From: Paragonimus skrjabini miyazakii | Taxonomy: Eukaryota; Platyhelminthes; Trematoda; Plagiorchiida; Troglotrematidae | NCBI GenBank assembly: GCA_014338405.1 | Contig: JTDE01002038.1 | Coordinates: forward strand, 44,641 to 108,640 | Reading direction: 5' to 3' | Length of the DNA stretch: 64,000 nt | In this document: piece after piece, positions 62,901-64,000 of the stretch | Numbering within the stretch: position 1 is the stretch's first letter | Layout of the letters: the number at the start of each line of letters is the position of its first letter | Program-made: the position numbers and the translations under genes | The notes under the pieces: generated by a model | Seen by the model: the letters and a program-made list of their open reading frames with translations, nothing else | Told to the model about the DNA's origin: nothing | The model's database searches: none

Positions 62901-63606
62901 ATAACAAGAATTCATTAGCGCAGATTTCAGTTGCTCCACATCTAGCATACAACTTACCCATGTGTGCCCAGAAACGTTTTGTTCAGGCTTCGGATCTGTC
63001 TTAGCCAACCTCACACCCTATTAGCCTGTCAAGACCCGCTGTTCAAGTGGGTACTTGATTGTAGTTTGACAATGAATTGACTGACCGCATTAACCATCCG
63101 TTCCTCGTTTGCCCTCTTAATGATTCCCCGGTAAAATTCGTGATATAGAACTATATCGGTTTAAACCTAGAGCCATTGCGGGGCAGTAAGAGCTGTAATT
63201 TCACAAGTTGACAGTGGTACAGCCTTGGTCGAAGATTAAAACATAAAACTCGACGGTGAAAAGATATAACAGAATGACGATGTGAGGCATATTAAAGAAA
63301 TTAAACAGATAAATCGGGACCAAACAGAGGGTAGACTGAAGGTGGTGCGGTTCAGCAACCTGTACATCTTCAGCACACAGAAATAAAACTTTATGAAGTG
63401 ATTGAATGGAAGAATTAAATAAAAGACTGTAAAATCAGACTCAGTTTAACCACGTATCCCATGTAGGGATAGGTGAAGTGAGGTAATGTGTACAGTATTC
63501 GGTTTGCAATATAAAATTCAGGATAGACGAATAAAAAATAACTCACCCGGTGTGGTTTCTGCAGTTGACCTGGGTCTCTGTGGTGTGAGCATTGCCAATT
63601 CATCGG
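3454..63606 (-). CDS. Single-pass receptor with FN3 domains and long Q/P-rich tail (guidance receptor-like), 13 visible exons, 5' partial
   Basis: Thirteen exons on the minus strand join in one continuous frame: 63606-63547, 53388-53150, 46503-46315, 42427-42137, 37830-37708, 27113-26936, 18734-18070, 16740-16584, 16430-16115, 14577-14463, 8901-8629, 6914-6746, 3944-3454. The phases fit at all 12 junctions and give 1,087 complete codons plus TAA. Residues about 8-145 and 152-300 form two FN3 domains with potential N-glycosylation sites at N71, N254 and N267. A hydrophobic helix at 319-344 is followed by a basic stop-transfer, so the tail faces the cytoplasm. The tail (345-1087) is low-complexity: polyQ runs, PPPY at 589-592, RRRRRK at 819-824 and a run of eight prolines near the end. 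No kinase or other catalytic domain is present. This architecture suits a guidance or adhesion receptor (Robo, DCC or neogenin class); the GVS..PS..SD.V.T ending of the first FN3 and the membrane-proximal pair lean to Robo. Ig domains, if any, would lie upstream beyond 64000. The family name is inference. Confidence 0.85.
3945..6745 (-). other. Receptor intron 12
   Basis: Intron between exons 12 and 13, donor GTACGT. It holds a reverse-transcriptase-like remnant at 4435-4947 and a weak RTE-C-like stretch on the minus strand near 5845-5915. A short CA run lies at about 6208-6222. Nothing else is recognised. Confidence 0.6.
4435..4947 (-). mobile_element. Possible decayed non-LTR reverse transcriptase fragment
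   Basis: An open frame of 170 codons contains EYADFTTIVSS, then about 15 residues later a segment ending VVILYGMCCK. The spacing resembles the catalytic block of RTE-like reverse transcriptases, where EYADDIVLLS is followed by an LYGMRF segment. The second catalytic Asp of the ADD motif is replaced by Phe, so this copy would be inactive. The rest of the frame shows only loose resemblance to the later RT region. It lies in intron 12 of the receptor gene, in the same orientation. It could instead be a chance open frame. Confidence 0.4.
6746..6914 (-). CDS. Receptor exon 12
   Basis: Encodes residues 869-924 of the visible protein, from YEQETPGQKRHH to GYMRY, plus one base of the next codon. I chose the acceptor CTCGTCTAG at 6916-6915 because it gives phase 0 after exon 11 and has the better pyrimidine context; a second AG just downstream (after GAACAAG) would break the frame. 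Donor is GTACGT. Composition is Ser/Gln/Tyr-rich, with no recognised domain; it is part of the disordered cytoplasmic tail. Confidence 0.82.
6915..8628 (-). other. Receptor intron 11
   Basis: Intron with donor GTAAGT. No transposon with coding similarity is recognised. At about 7638-7650 (plus) there is a CCCGAAACGTC string of the kind seen in Penelope-associated hammerhead motifs, but the rest of such a ribozyme is not visible. Remaining sequence is unassigned. Confidence 0.5.
8629..8901 (-). CDS. Receptor exon 11, with Arg/Lys cluster
   Basis: 273 nt, 91 codons, phase 0 at both ends; acceptor CTTTTTTTCTCCTCAG and donor GTAAGT are strong. It encodes residues 778-868. A Gly/Ser-rich start is followed by HRHHRRRRRKQQQR at about 815-828, which looks like a monopartite nuclear localisation signal in an otherwise acidic/polar tail. 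Ser/Glu/Gln-rich sequence follows. The exon is in-frame on its own, so it could be skipped without shifting the frame. Overlapping open frames on the plus strand here are shadows. Confidence 0.88.
13318..13450 (-). mobile_element. RTE-C fragment (C-terminal ORF region)
   Basis: On the minus strand this stretch matches the end of the RTE-C open frame seen at about 49790-49860: a GGCTGGAG block, then GGTGAGATGG.GGCTAA, then a Cys/His-containing segment. It is a short, diverged piece with no open frame of its own. It lies in receptor intron 10, next to an RTE-A piece in the opposite orientation. Confidence 0.5.
13605..14022 (+). mobile_element. RTE-A 3' end, 5'-truncated copy
   Basis: This matches the last coding part and 3' UTR of the RTE-A family (compare 48840-49195): TATTATATACTGAG, GTGGGTAGGTGTCGCCTGC, CTGGTTAGAAACGCTATCTG, GAGGTGAGCGGCGGTTCGAG, then GCTGTTATGATGATGATAAT. 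Several stop codons interrupt the frame, so it is a dead copy. The trinucleotide ATG/ATA tail at about 13995-14018 marks the element's 3' end. The 5' truncation is typical of target-primed insertion. Opposite strand to the host gene. Confidence 0.75.
14288..14325 (+). mobile_element. RTE-C 3' tail only
   Basis: TATTGCTGTCTATGATGATG followed by more ATG units is the very 3' end of the RTE-C family (compare 50138-50166). Nothing of the element upstream of it is recognised, so it is a minimal 5'-truncated copy or a remnant. Confidence 0.5.
14463..14577 (-). CDS. Receptor exon 10
   Basis: The acceptor TTTGTTTTTGCCCAG is strong and the donor is GTACGT. The first base completes a Gly codon with exon 9. 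It encodes residues 739-777, from PHGFGHTDGE to NPLPEENQ. It is part of the low-complexity tail; the YSYFS segment adds two tyrosines. The frame stays open past the donor for about ten codons, but the phase and donor consensus support the splice. Confidence 0.84.
14578..16114 (-). other. Receptor intron 9
   Basis: Intron with donor GTGAGT. The minus strand between about 15520 and 16114 is rich in C and T and keeps several overlapping frames open for up to 134 codons; none resembles a known protein, and I treat them as a composition effect. No repeat family is recognised. Confidence 0.55.
16115..16430 (-). CDS. Receptor exon 9, polyQ tract
   Basis: 316 nt. Acceptor CTGTTGTTCAG, donor GTGAGT. 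It starts two bases into a Gly codon begun in exon 8 and ends two bases into a Gly codon finished by exon 10. It encodes residues 634-738. A run of seven glutamines (CAG/CAA mixed, about 16183-16203) is followed by HQAQYPSYYGQQLSHH. The exon is Tyr/Gln/His-rich with no globular domain. Confidence 0.86.
16431..16583 (-). other. Receptor intron 8 (153 bp)
   Basis: The shortest intron of the gene, bounded by GTACGT and a TTCAG acceptor. An open frame of exon 8 ends at a stop inside it, which supports splicing. Confidence 0.75.
16584..16740 (-). CDS. Receptor exon 8, PPPY motif
   Basis: 157 nt. Acceptor CTCATCCATTGTAG, donor GTACGT. It encodes residues 582-633. TADLPPPYGSV places a PPxY motif at residues 589-592, a known ligand for WW domains such as those in Nedd4-family ubiquitin ligases, so endocytic or ubiquitin control of the receptor is possible (inference). 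GTSLKREPPT and a Gly/Ser-rich end follow. Ends with one base of a Gly codon. Confidence 0.86.
16741..18069 (-). other. Receptor intron 7
   Basis: Intron with donor GTGAGT. It contains a SINE-like copy plus its satellite block at about 17375-17720. The rest is unassigned. Confidence 0.6.
17375..17720 (-). repeat. SINE-like repeat: core plus downstream block X
   Basis: On the minus strand the shared core (about 17660-17600, CGACTGGAAAATCTGTGGGA then CGACAGCTGTGATCAA) is followed by about 110 bases of body, and then by a second shared block, here called X (about 17495-17380), which contains TCGATTGGAGTTAACAGACA and AACCTGATCATTACTC. The same core and X occur near 39.55-39.75 kb, but there X lies upstream of the core. 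The tRNA-like head is not recognisable in this copy. Confidence 0.6.
18070..18734 (-). CDS. Receptor exon 7, glutamine-rich
   Basis: The largest exon, 665 nt. Acceptor CTCTTTTTGTTCCAG, donor GTGAGT. Its first two bases complete an Asn codon with the last base of the transmembrane exon, giving KKQ-N-GFAHGYKDTNVQY. It encodes residues 361-581. Four polyQ runs lie at about 18522-18490, 18442-18430, 18392-18372 and 18140-18122, mixing CAG and CAA codons, with His-rich and Ala-rich spacers. It ends PQLPPVP. The region is predicted to be disordered; its role may be in scaffolding or phase separation, which is inference only. Confidence 0.9.
19288..19530 (-). mobile_element. RTE-A 3' end, 5'-truncated copy
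   Basis: On the minus strand the end of the RTE-A open frame is readable as DHSNRQLETL, MAVCRSQWRTCMH, then a stop, followed by the family 3' UTR with CCTCAACAGTGACGTGG on the plus strand and the trinucleotide tail CATCATCATCATAACAGCC at its left edge. Only about 240 bases of the element are present. It lies in the same orientation as the host gene. Confidence 0.72.
20105..21430 (+). mobile_element. RTE 5' half: AP-endonuclease and linker, degenerate
   Basis: Pieces in different plus-strand frames read as an RTE apurinic/apyrimidinic-type endonuclease: LSIGTWNV at about 20125, a segment with GVCLAV near 20350, AAFLSVYGPT near 20450, and FVLSDLNARVE near 20560, which corresponds to the family's GDFNARVG motif with the Gly and Phe altered. 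A linker piece QKLPEWFNNNAAVRGLIREK follows at about 21062-21121. Frameshifts and stops separate the parts and no reverse transcriptase follows, so this is a dead, 3'-deleted copy. It is unclear to which of the RTE families it belongs. Confidence 0.68.
22780..22945 (-). repeat. SINE-like repeat copy, partial head
   Basis: On the minus strand it runs from a B-box-like GAACTCGTTCTAATTCCAGC through TATGCACTATTGACG to the shared core ending GCGAAGGCTGTGATCAAATG. The order matches the fuller copies at 39757 (plus) and 60710 (minus). The A-box part is too diverged to recognise. Confidence 0.55.
25735..26345 (+). mobile_element. RTE-A 3' part, degenerate
   Basis: It matches RTE-A from the segment GGAAACGTGGCCTGTTCACA (compare 48615) to the 3' UTR: GATAATCGCGTGGGCAATA, the CGCGATCAATTCGTCA block, GTCGTAACGGATATTATATA, GGTAGGTGTCGTCTGCCCAA and GGGGTAAGCGGTGACTCGAG. 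The frame is broken by many stops. The tail near 26330 is short (GGCTGTTAGGATGATG). It is in the opposite orientation to the host gene, within intron 6, about 600 bases from the transmembrane exon. Confidence 0.7.
26936..27113 (-). CDS. Receptor exon 6, transmembrane exon
   Basis: 178 nt. Acceptor CTCATCACCCTAG, donor GTGAGT. It encodes residues 301-359. After a short polar juxtamembrane piece (TADHAGGYSLLKALTSNR), LMYLILGGIAALMFF and the following LLCLC form one hydrophobic helix of about 26 residues. The next residues, RQQRDRRLHGQRKK, are strongly basic and set the cytoplasmic side by the positive-inside rule. The juxtamembrane linker from the last FN3 strand is only about 18 residues. It ends one base into an Asn codon. 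Confidence 0.9.
27256..27287. repeat. (AT)n microsatellite
   Basis: A pure alternating AT tract of about 32 bases. It lies 110 bases before the assembly gap and may have contributed to the assembly break. Confidence 0.95.
27398..27497. other. Assembly gap, 100 N
   Basis: Exactly 100 N, the usual placeholder for a gap of unknown length. It lies in receptor intron 5, about 285 bases upstream (in gene direction) of the transmembrane exon. Confidence 0.98.
32455..33425 (+). mobile_element. RTE-like 5' half: endonuclease and linker, degenerate
   Basis: Plus-strand pieces read FNVRTLMK near 32680, then AVLFDW-type segment GALFDWIPVNTRICAVRLEG near 32905-32965, which corresponds to the later part of RTE endonucleases where a WxPV.xRI.x.R block is conserved. 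A linker follows at about 33070-33420 (DATELARIQALRIAFPLT and RLEITKRLL). Stops and shifts break the frame. The copy differs in sequence from the 5' half at 20.1 kb, so it probably belongs to another family. The element's start may lie further left; 31.5-32.45 kb is unassigned. Confidence 0.6.
33588..35322 (-). mobile_element. RTE-A copy with most of the reverse transcriptase
   Basis: On the minus strand, in order: RT N-terminal block LLKRNKTPGPDLLPPSLFKD; a fingers segment with TIVVFLDLNAAFDSVARN; FITSRGVRQRCPKFSFLFNF, where the family motif RQGCP is changed to RQRCP; the catalytic block LEYADDIVLLS with YADD at 34559-34570; then FAPSKCKALLQDW, YLGSIISSACN, LLYSSETWPV, and the C-terminal RWLGHVLRMS and LLGWG.RDHSNRWLETLSE pieces. 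A stop (VL*SCLL) and frameshifts make it inactive. The 3' UTR ends in a trinucleotide tail at 33588-33612 on the plus strand. It has the same orientation as the host gene, in intron 5. A 47.3 kb copy shares its defects. Confidence 0.85.
35323..35700 (-). mobile_element. RTE-C fragment, 3' truncated
   Basis: The minus strand matches the end of the RTE-C open frame and its 3' UTR (compare 49790-50115): a CACAGAGTCGG block, GAGGTAGCGGCTAATCG, the AATGTGTAAGC/TTCGAATGCAGACGTAG block and a C/T-rich UTR. The terminal CACTGATG tail is missing; the sequence runs straight into RTE-A, so RTE-A may have inserted into it. The boundary is accurate to about 50 bases. Confidence 0.6.
35850..37445 (+). mobile_element. 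RTE-B copy, heavily degenerate
   Basis: Plus-strand pieces in several frames follow RTE reverse transcriptase order: KCHKASGSD (fingers), a stretch near 36190-36400 with ASKLFAATVLRTLSK, REKPAGVHLGHGCSDHIFTL (compare the GFRPGRGCIDHIFTL type block), then KMVLAYSKCKIPLQYWRDY near 36733-36783, FEVVEKFMCFGDCISAGG near 36817-36870, and a C-terminal remnant to about 37445. The central YADD block is missing or unreadable. The family is clearly different from RTE-A. It lies in intron 5, opposite to the host gene. Confidence 0.68.
37708..37830 (-). CDS. Receptor exon 5, end of second FN3 domain
   Basis: 123 nt, 41 codons, phase 0 at both ends. Acceptor TATCTGTAG, donor GTAAGT. EGMLTGLNRSASYQVIVYGV gives the E and F strands of an FN3 fold (the TGL..SASYQV.V pattern), and RFSKAAYVNLA closes the G strand. 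N267 in NRS is a possible glycosylation site. Together with exon 4 it completes one domain. Confidence 0.88.
39550..39750 (-). repeat. SINE-like repeat, block X upstream of core
   Basis: On the minus strand block X (about 39745-39640, containing TCGATTGGAGTTAACAGACA and GCAACCTGATCATTACTCGC) is followed by CGAAAGGGACCGACTGGAAA and the core ending GCGACAGCTGCGATCAATCG (about 39610-39570). In the 17.4 kb copy the order is core then X. The right end abuts, within about 10 bases, the tRNA-like head of the plus-strand copy. Confidence 0.58.
39756..39960 (+). repeat. tRNA-derived SINE-like copy with A and B boxes
   Basis: The head has a Pol III A box, TGGCGCAGTGG at 39764-39774, and a B box, GGTTCGAGTCC at 39808-39818; box starts are 44 bases apart, as in tRNA genes. 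A real tRNA is unlikely because the ends do not pair into an acceptor stem by eye. A body follows (TATGCACTATTGACG, AAACTCGAGTCTAGTG), then the core, TCTATGGGAATGCGACAGCT at about 39910. The same order is seen on the minus strand at 60.7-60.5 kb. Element end is not clear. Confidence 0.68.
40735..40870 (+). mobile_element. RTE-C 3' end, truncated
   Basis: TGTGGCAGTTAAGCATCAGT and CACTGATGTATTGCTGTCTA followed by TGATGACG is the RTE-C 3' end (compare 50105-50166). Upstream sequence from about 40735 has a C/T-rich UTR-like character but weak similarity. It runs directly into a TAA repeat. Confidence 0.65.
40871..40912. repeat. (TAA)n microsatellite at an RTE-C tail
   Basis: About 13 pure AAT/TAA units directly after the trinucleotide tail of the RTE-C end. 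RTE elements end in short tandem repeats, so this array may have grown from the element's tail. Confidence 0.9.
42137..42427 (-). CDS. Receptor exon 4, start of second FN3 domain with insert
   Basis: 291 nt, 97 codons, phase 0 at both ends. Acceptor TTCGTCTTCACAG, donor GTGAGT. QGRVYLMWTFDG is the FN3 B strand with its conserved Trp, preceded in exon 3 by PPQIRMVRPL. The C strand follows as PDYFLVLARPL. Between them lies a Ser/Thr/Pro/Gly-rich insert of roughly 45 residues (about residues 178-222), unusual for a compact FN3. The end KYGTYWATQFNGSNVR carries a possible N-glycosylation site (N254). Confidence 0.88.
42428..46314 (-). other. Receptor intron 3
   Basis: 3.9 kb intron, donor GTGAGT. 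Apart from a short RTE-C piece near 45.75-45.86 kb and a GA-rich run near 45128-45146, no known element is recognised. Confidence 0.55.
45745..45860 (+). mobile_element. RTE-C fragment (C-terminal ORF region)
   Basis: GTGAATGTTGCCGTTGTTCG, a GAGTTG block, then ACAATGAAAATCG and AAGAAAGCTGTCTTGC match the RTE-C stretch at about 49842-49932. It is short, with no open frame of its own, and without a 3' tail. Confidence 0.55.
46315..46503 (-). CDS. Receptor exon 3, end of first FN3 domain
   Basis: 189 nt, 63 codons, phase 0 at both ends. Acceptor GCTACAATATAG, donor GTGAGT. TFVYITDAVLKPSKRYRFRV gives the E-F strands of an FN3 (the LKPS..Y.FRV.A pattern), and SLVPPSDWSDVVTME the G strand. The next domain begins at PPQIRMVRPL. 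The GVS..PS..SD.V.T ending resembles the first FN3 of Roundabout proteins (from memory of the family). Confidence 0.9.
47325..48108 (+). mobile_element. RTE-A reverse transcriptase, cut by assembly gap
   Basis: Reads IFTLRWILEHRHCYRQPTIV, AFDSVARNVL then a stop, KGVPEKYVNLLRSLYAHSAN, FITSRGVRQRCPKFSFLFNF, LEYADDIVLLS (YADD at 47716-47727), FAPSKCKALLQDW, HLGSIISSACN and LLYSSETWPV, then N. It is almost identical to the minus-strand copy at 34.1-34.94 kb, sharing the same stop, the same frameshift after YGNCL and the RQRCP change. Only about six residues differ over some 200. The 5' edge (left of about 47345) is more diverged. It lies in intron 2, opposite to the host gene. Confidence 0.87.
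48109..48208. other. Assembly gap, 100 N
   Basis: Exactly 100 N inside RTE-A sequence. The sequence right of the gap restarts earlier in the element than the sequence left of it stopped. Confidence 0.98.
48209..49195 (+). mobile_element. Second RTE-A piece, RT to 3' end
   Basis: It restarts at LLPGARLTDLEYVDDIVLLS, so it repeats about 400 bases already present left of the gap. This copy is more diverged: YVDD replaces YADD, and a 7-base deletion after PSKC shifts the frame. C-terminal pieces follow: FDHRCLRQIAHIKWADRVSN, RWLGHVIRMS, TAPLSKVGRCRLLGWG and LETLSEMAMCRSQW, then a stop, the 3' UTR (GTTGAGGTGAGCGGCGGCCC) and the tail GGCTGTTATGATAATGATAA. It gives the fullest view of the RTE-A 3' end. 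Confidence 0.83.
49230..50166 (+). mobile_element. RTE-C copy: RT C-terminal part to 3' tail
   Basis: An open frame reads VRISKASAVFTNLKHLWRQK, LLYGSETWPLRVEDVNRLSA, LHRLRWLGHVLRMSASRLPH and RKVRGGQVMTWRRQMKSFKK, stops once at about 49771, and goes on as RWLETLGEMAANRAQWRECC and QLGCLFARCRRFDAVCLNID to 50034. The C/T-rich 3' UTR ends with TTAAGCATCAGTGTGAACCA and an ATG-repeat tail at about 50147-50164. It is a 5'-truncated RTE copy of a family distinct from RTE-A, starting about 35 bases after the RTE-A tail. Opposite to the host gene. Confidence 0.83.
52836..53066 (-). mobile_element. RTE-C 3' end next to receptor exon 2
   Basis: The minus strand reads LHLQLGCLSARCRRLDVVCL and NVDVALF in frame, then the C/T-rich 3' UTR, GTGTGGCAGTTAAGCATCAG, and the tail TGCTGTCTATGATGATG. 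It aligns closely with 49945-50160. It lies in the same orientation as the host gene, with its 5' edge about 85 bases downstream of the exon 2 donor. Confidence 0.8.
53150..53388 (-). CDS. Receptor exon 2, first FN3 domain start
   Basis: 239 nt. The first two bases complete an Ala codon with exon 1 (TTP-A-QVLYDN). The acceptor CTTACCCCTCGAG at 53390-53389 is the only upstream AG that keeps the phase and lies after the in-frame TAA. Donor GTATAT is weaker than the others. QVLYDNLAVYLVWQP is the FN3 A-B strand with its Trp, AVEYRVEYSV the C strand, and VRWSEPMPLKQQ the C' strand continued in exon 3. NVT at N71 is a possible glycosylation site. The frame stays open past the donor to 52967. Confidence 0.85.
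53926..53957. repeat. (AT)n microsatellite
   Basis: Pure alternating AT tract of about 32 bases in receptor intron 1. Confidence 0.95.
60530..60710 (-). repeat. tRNA-derived SINE-like copy
   Basis: On the minus strand: A-box-like TGGTGCAGTGGTGATTACCG at about 60687-60668, B-box-like GGAGTTCAACTCC at about 60642-60630, then GACAAGAGCAAAACTCGAGC, a GACT run, TCTGTGGGAATGTAAAAGCT and GTGATCAATTCCGAG. The order is the same as in the plus-strand copy at 39756. It lies in the same orientation as the host gene, in intron 1. Confidence 0.65.
61423..63030 (-). mobile_element. Penelope-like element: reverse transcriptase plus GIY-YIG remnant
   Basis: On the minus strand, in order: ENILISKPDKGSAIVLLNKA and DYITKVYTIV (N-terminal block, 63014-62640); RLYGLPENQKLGVTLRLILD (about 62590-62530); the RT frame 62491-61985 with DGLAIGSPLRPLFADIFMAK and the catalytic YVDD at 62074-62063; a thumb piece with FNSFVPRALKRNLNNCL (61966-61778); and TVHIGLPLKG, TRRLTWAI and a GIY-YIG start, SFCVYSFTCSCGTSYVGHTT (61761-61423), which stops at REHHPT before the domain is complete. 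Frame breaks between the pieces make it inactive. The order RT then GIY-YIG is diagnostic of Penelope-like elements. It lies in receptor intron 1, same strand as the gene. Confidence 0.88.
63547..63606 (-). CDS. Receptor exon 1 of the visible part
   Basis: 60 nt. Acceptor CACGTCTTATTTCAG and donor GTGAGT. It starts two bases into a codon begun upstream, outside the window, and ends with one base of the Ala codon finished by exon 2. It reads DELAMLTPQRPRSTAETTP, a Pro/Thr-rich linker running into the A strand of the first FN3. The exon is short, so the call rests on splice consensus and phase fit. The open frame to its 5' side is interrupted, as expected for an intron. Confidence 0.72.
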
Positions 63607-64000
63607 CTGAAATAAGACGTGAATAATAAGGACATGTGTGTAAAGAGTAGCCCCAACAGATAAACCGAGTCATAAATAAGCAGAGCCGAGCTTGTTGAAG
63701 TATTTACTTGTGGTTGCACATGGTATGATGTCGATAGGGGTTATGCATAGAACTCGCAGGGAGATACGCATGTCGGTGTTCAGAAATACCATCATCATTA
63801 TCGTTATACACAGTAATACATCAGTGGTTCAGAACCAACGGAACAATGTCATGCTCCAGGCCCCACACATGAAAAACAGACACATGAAGTTGTTGCCAAC
63901 ACAGCCTTCAAACATACATGAGCATTATCCTTTCAACTTCACCCACGAAGCCAGTCACCAATACCGGAAACAAGCACCTACTCATCTAGCCCACGTCATA
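63607..64000 (-). other. Upstream intron sequence with RTE-C-like tail
   Basis: No further exon is visible. The only recognisable element is a short RTE-C-like tail at 63790-63835. Confidence 0.5.
63790..63835 (-). mobile_element. RTE-C-like 3' tail
   Basis: On the plus strand CATCATCATTATCG, then CAGTAATACATCAGTGGTTC, which is the reverse complement of the RTE-C end with a few changes. Sequence to its right does not clearly match the RTE-C 3' UTR, so it may be another subfamily. Confidence 0.5.

Larger units (their letters stand above)
53389..63546 (-). other. Receptor intron 1 of the visible part
   Basis: 10.2 kb intron, donor GTGAGT. It carries an AT microsatellite (53.9 kb), a SINE-like copy (60.5-60.7 kb, minus) and a Penelope-like element (61.4-63.0 kb, minus). 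From 54.0 to 60.5 kb I recognise nothing; a 119-codon frame at 57445-57804 (plus) and a 123-codon frame at 56522-56893 (minus) match no family I know. Confidence 0.55.

Noticed and set aside
1..64000. CRISPR array, bacterial operon or viral genome
   Set aside because: The window shows spliced eukaryotic exons, long introns and non-LTR elements; no regularly spaced repeats, ribosome binding sites or capsid genes are present.

Overview
The window looks like genomic DNA from a flatworm, most likely a digenean fluke. This rests on long introns packed with RTE-clade non-LTR retrotransposons that resemble the SR2-type elements of flukes, on a Penelope-like element with a GIY-YIG endonuclease, and on AT-leaning introns. 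I cannot name the species. Two runs of exactly 100 N (27398-27497 and 48109-48208) mark scaffold gaps of unknown size.

One host gene fills almost the whole window on the minus strand. I could chain 13 exons from 63606 down to a stop codon at 3454. Every junction has an AG acceptor and a GT donor, and the reading phase carries through all 12 introns (3,266 coding nt, 1,087 complete codons plus stop). The 5' end lies beyond 64000. The visible protein has two fibronectin type III (FN3) domains, one transmembrane helix (about residues 319-344 of the visible part) and a very long cytoplasmic tail of about 740 residues. The tail is rich in Gln, His and Pro, with polyglutamine runs, a PPPY motif, an Arg/Lys cluster and a polyproline run. 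The layout fits an axon-guidance type receptor. A Roundabout-like protein with two membrane-proximal FN3 domains is my slight favourite over DCC/neogenin, but orthology is not proven.

The introns hold the rest. Three RTE-like families are seen: A and C, which end in ATG-trinucleotide tails, and a more decayed family B. Two RTE 5' halves (endonuclease and linker) lie at about 20.1-21.4 and 32.5-33.4 kb. A Penelope-like element lies at 61.4-63.0 kb, and the endonuclease end of a second one at 1-474. A tRNA-derived SINE-like family has copies at about 17.4-17.7, 22.8, 39.5-40.0 and 60.5 kb. All copies examined carry stops, frameshifts or truncations.

The most interesting points are interactions between transposons and the gene. 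Two nearly identical RTE-A copies lie in opposite orientation in introns 2 and 5, flanking exons 3-5, whose combined length is 603 nt and which are all phase 0. They share the same internal defects. Exon 2 reads open through its donor into an RTE-C fragment in the element's own frame, so intron retention would give a soluble form with a transposon-derived tail. No second host gene, rRNA, functional tRNA or CRISPR array was found.
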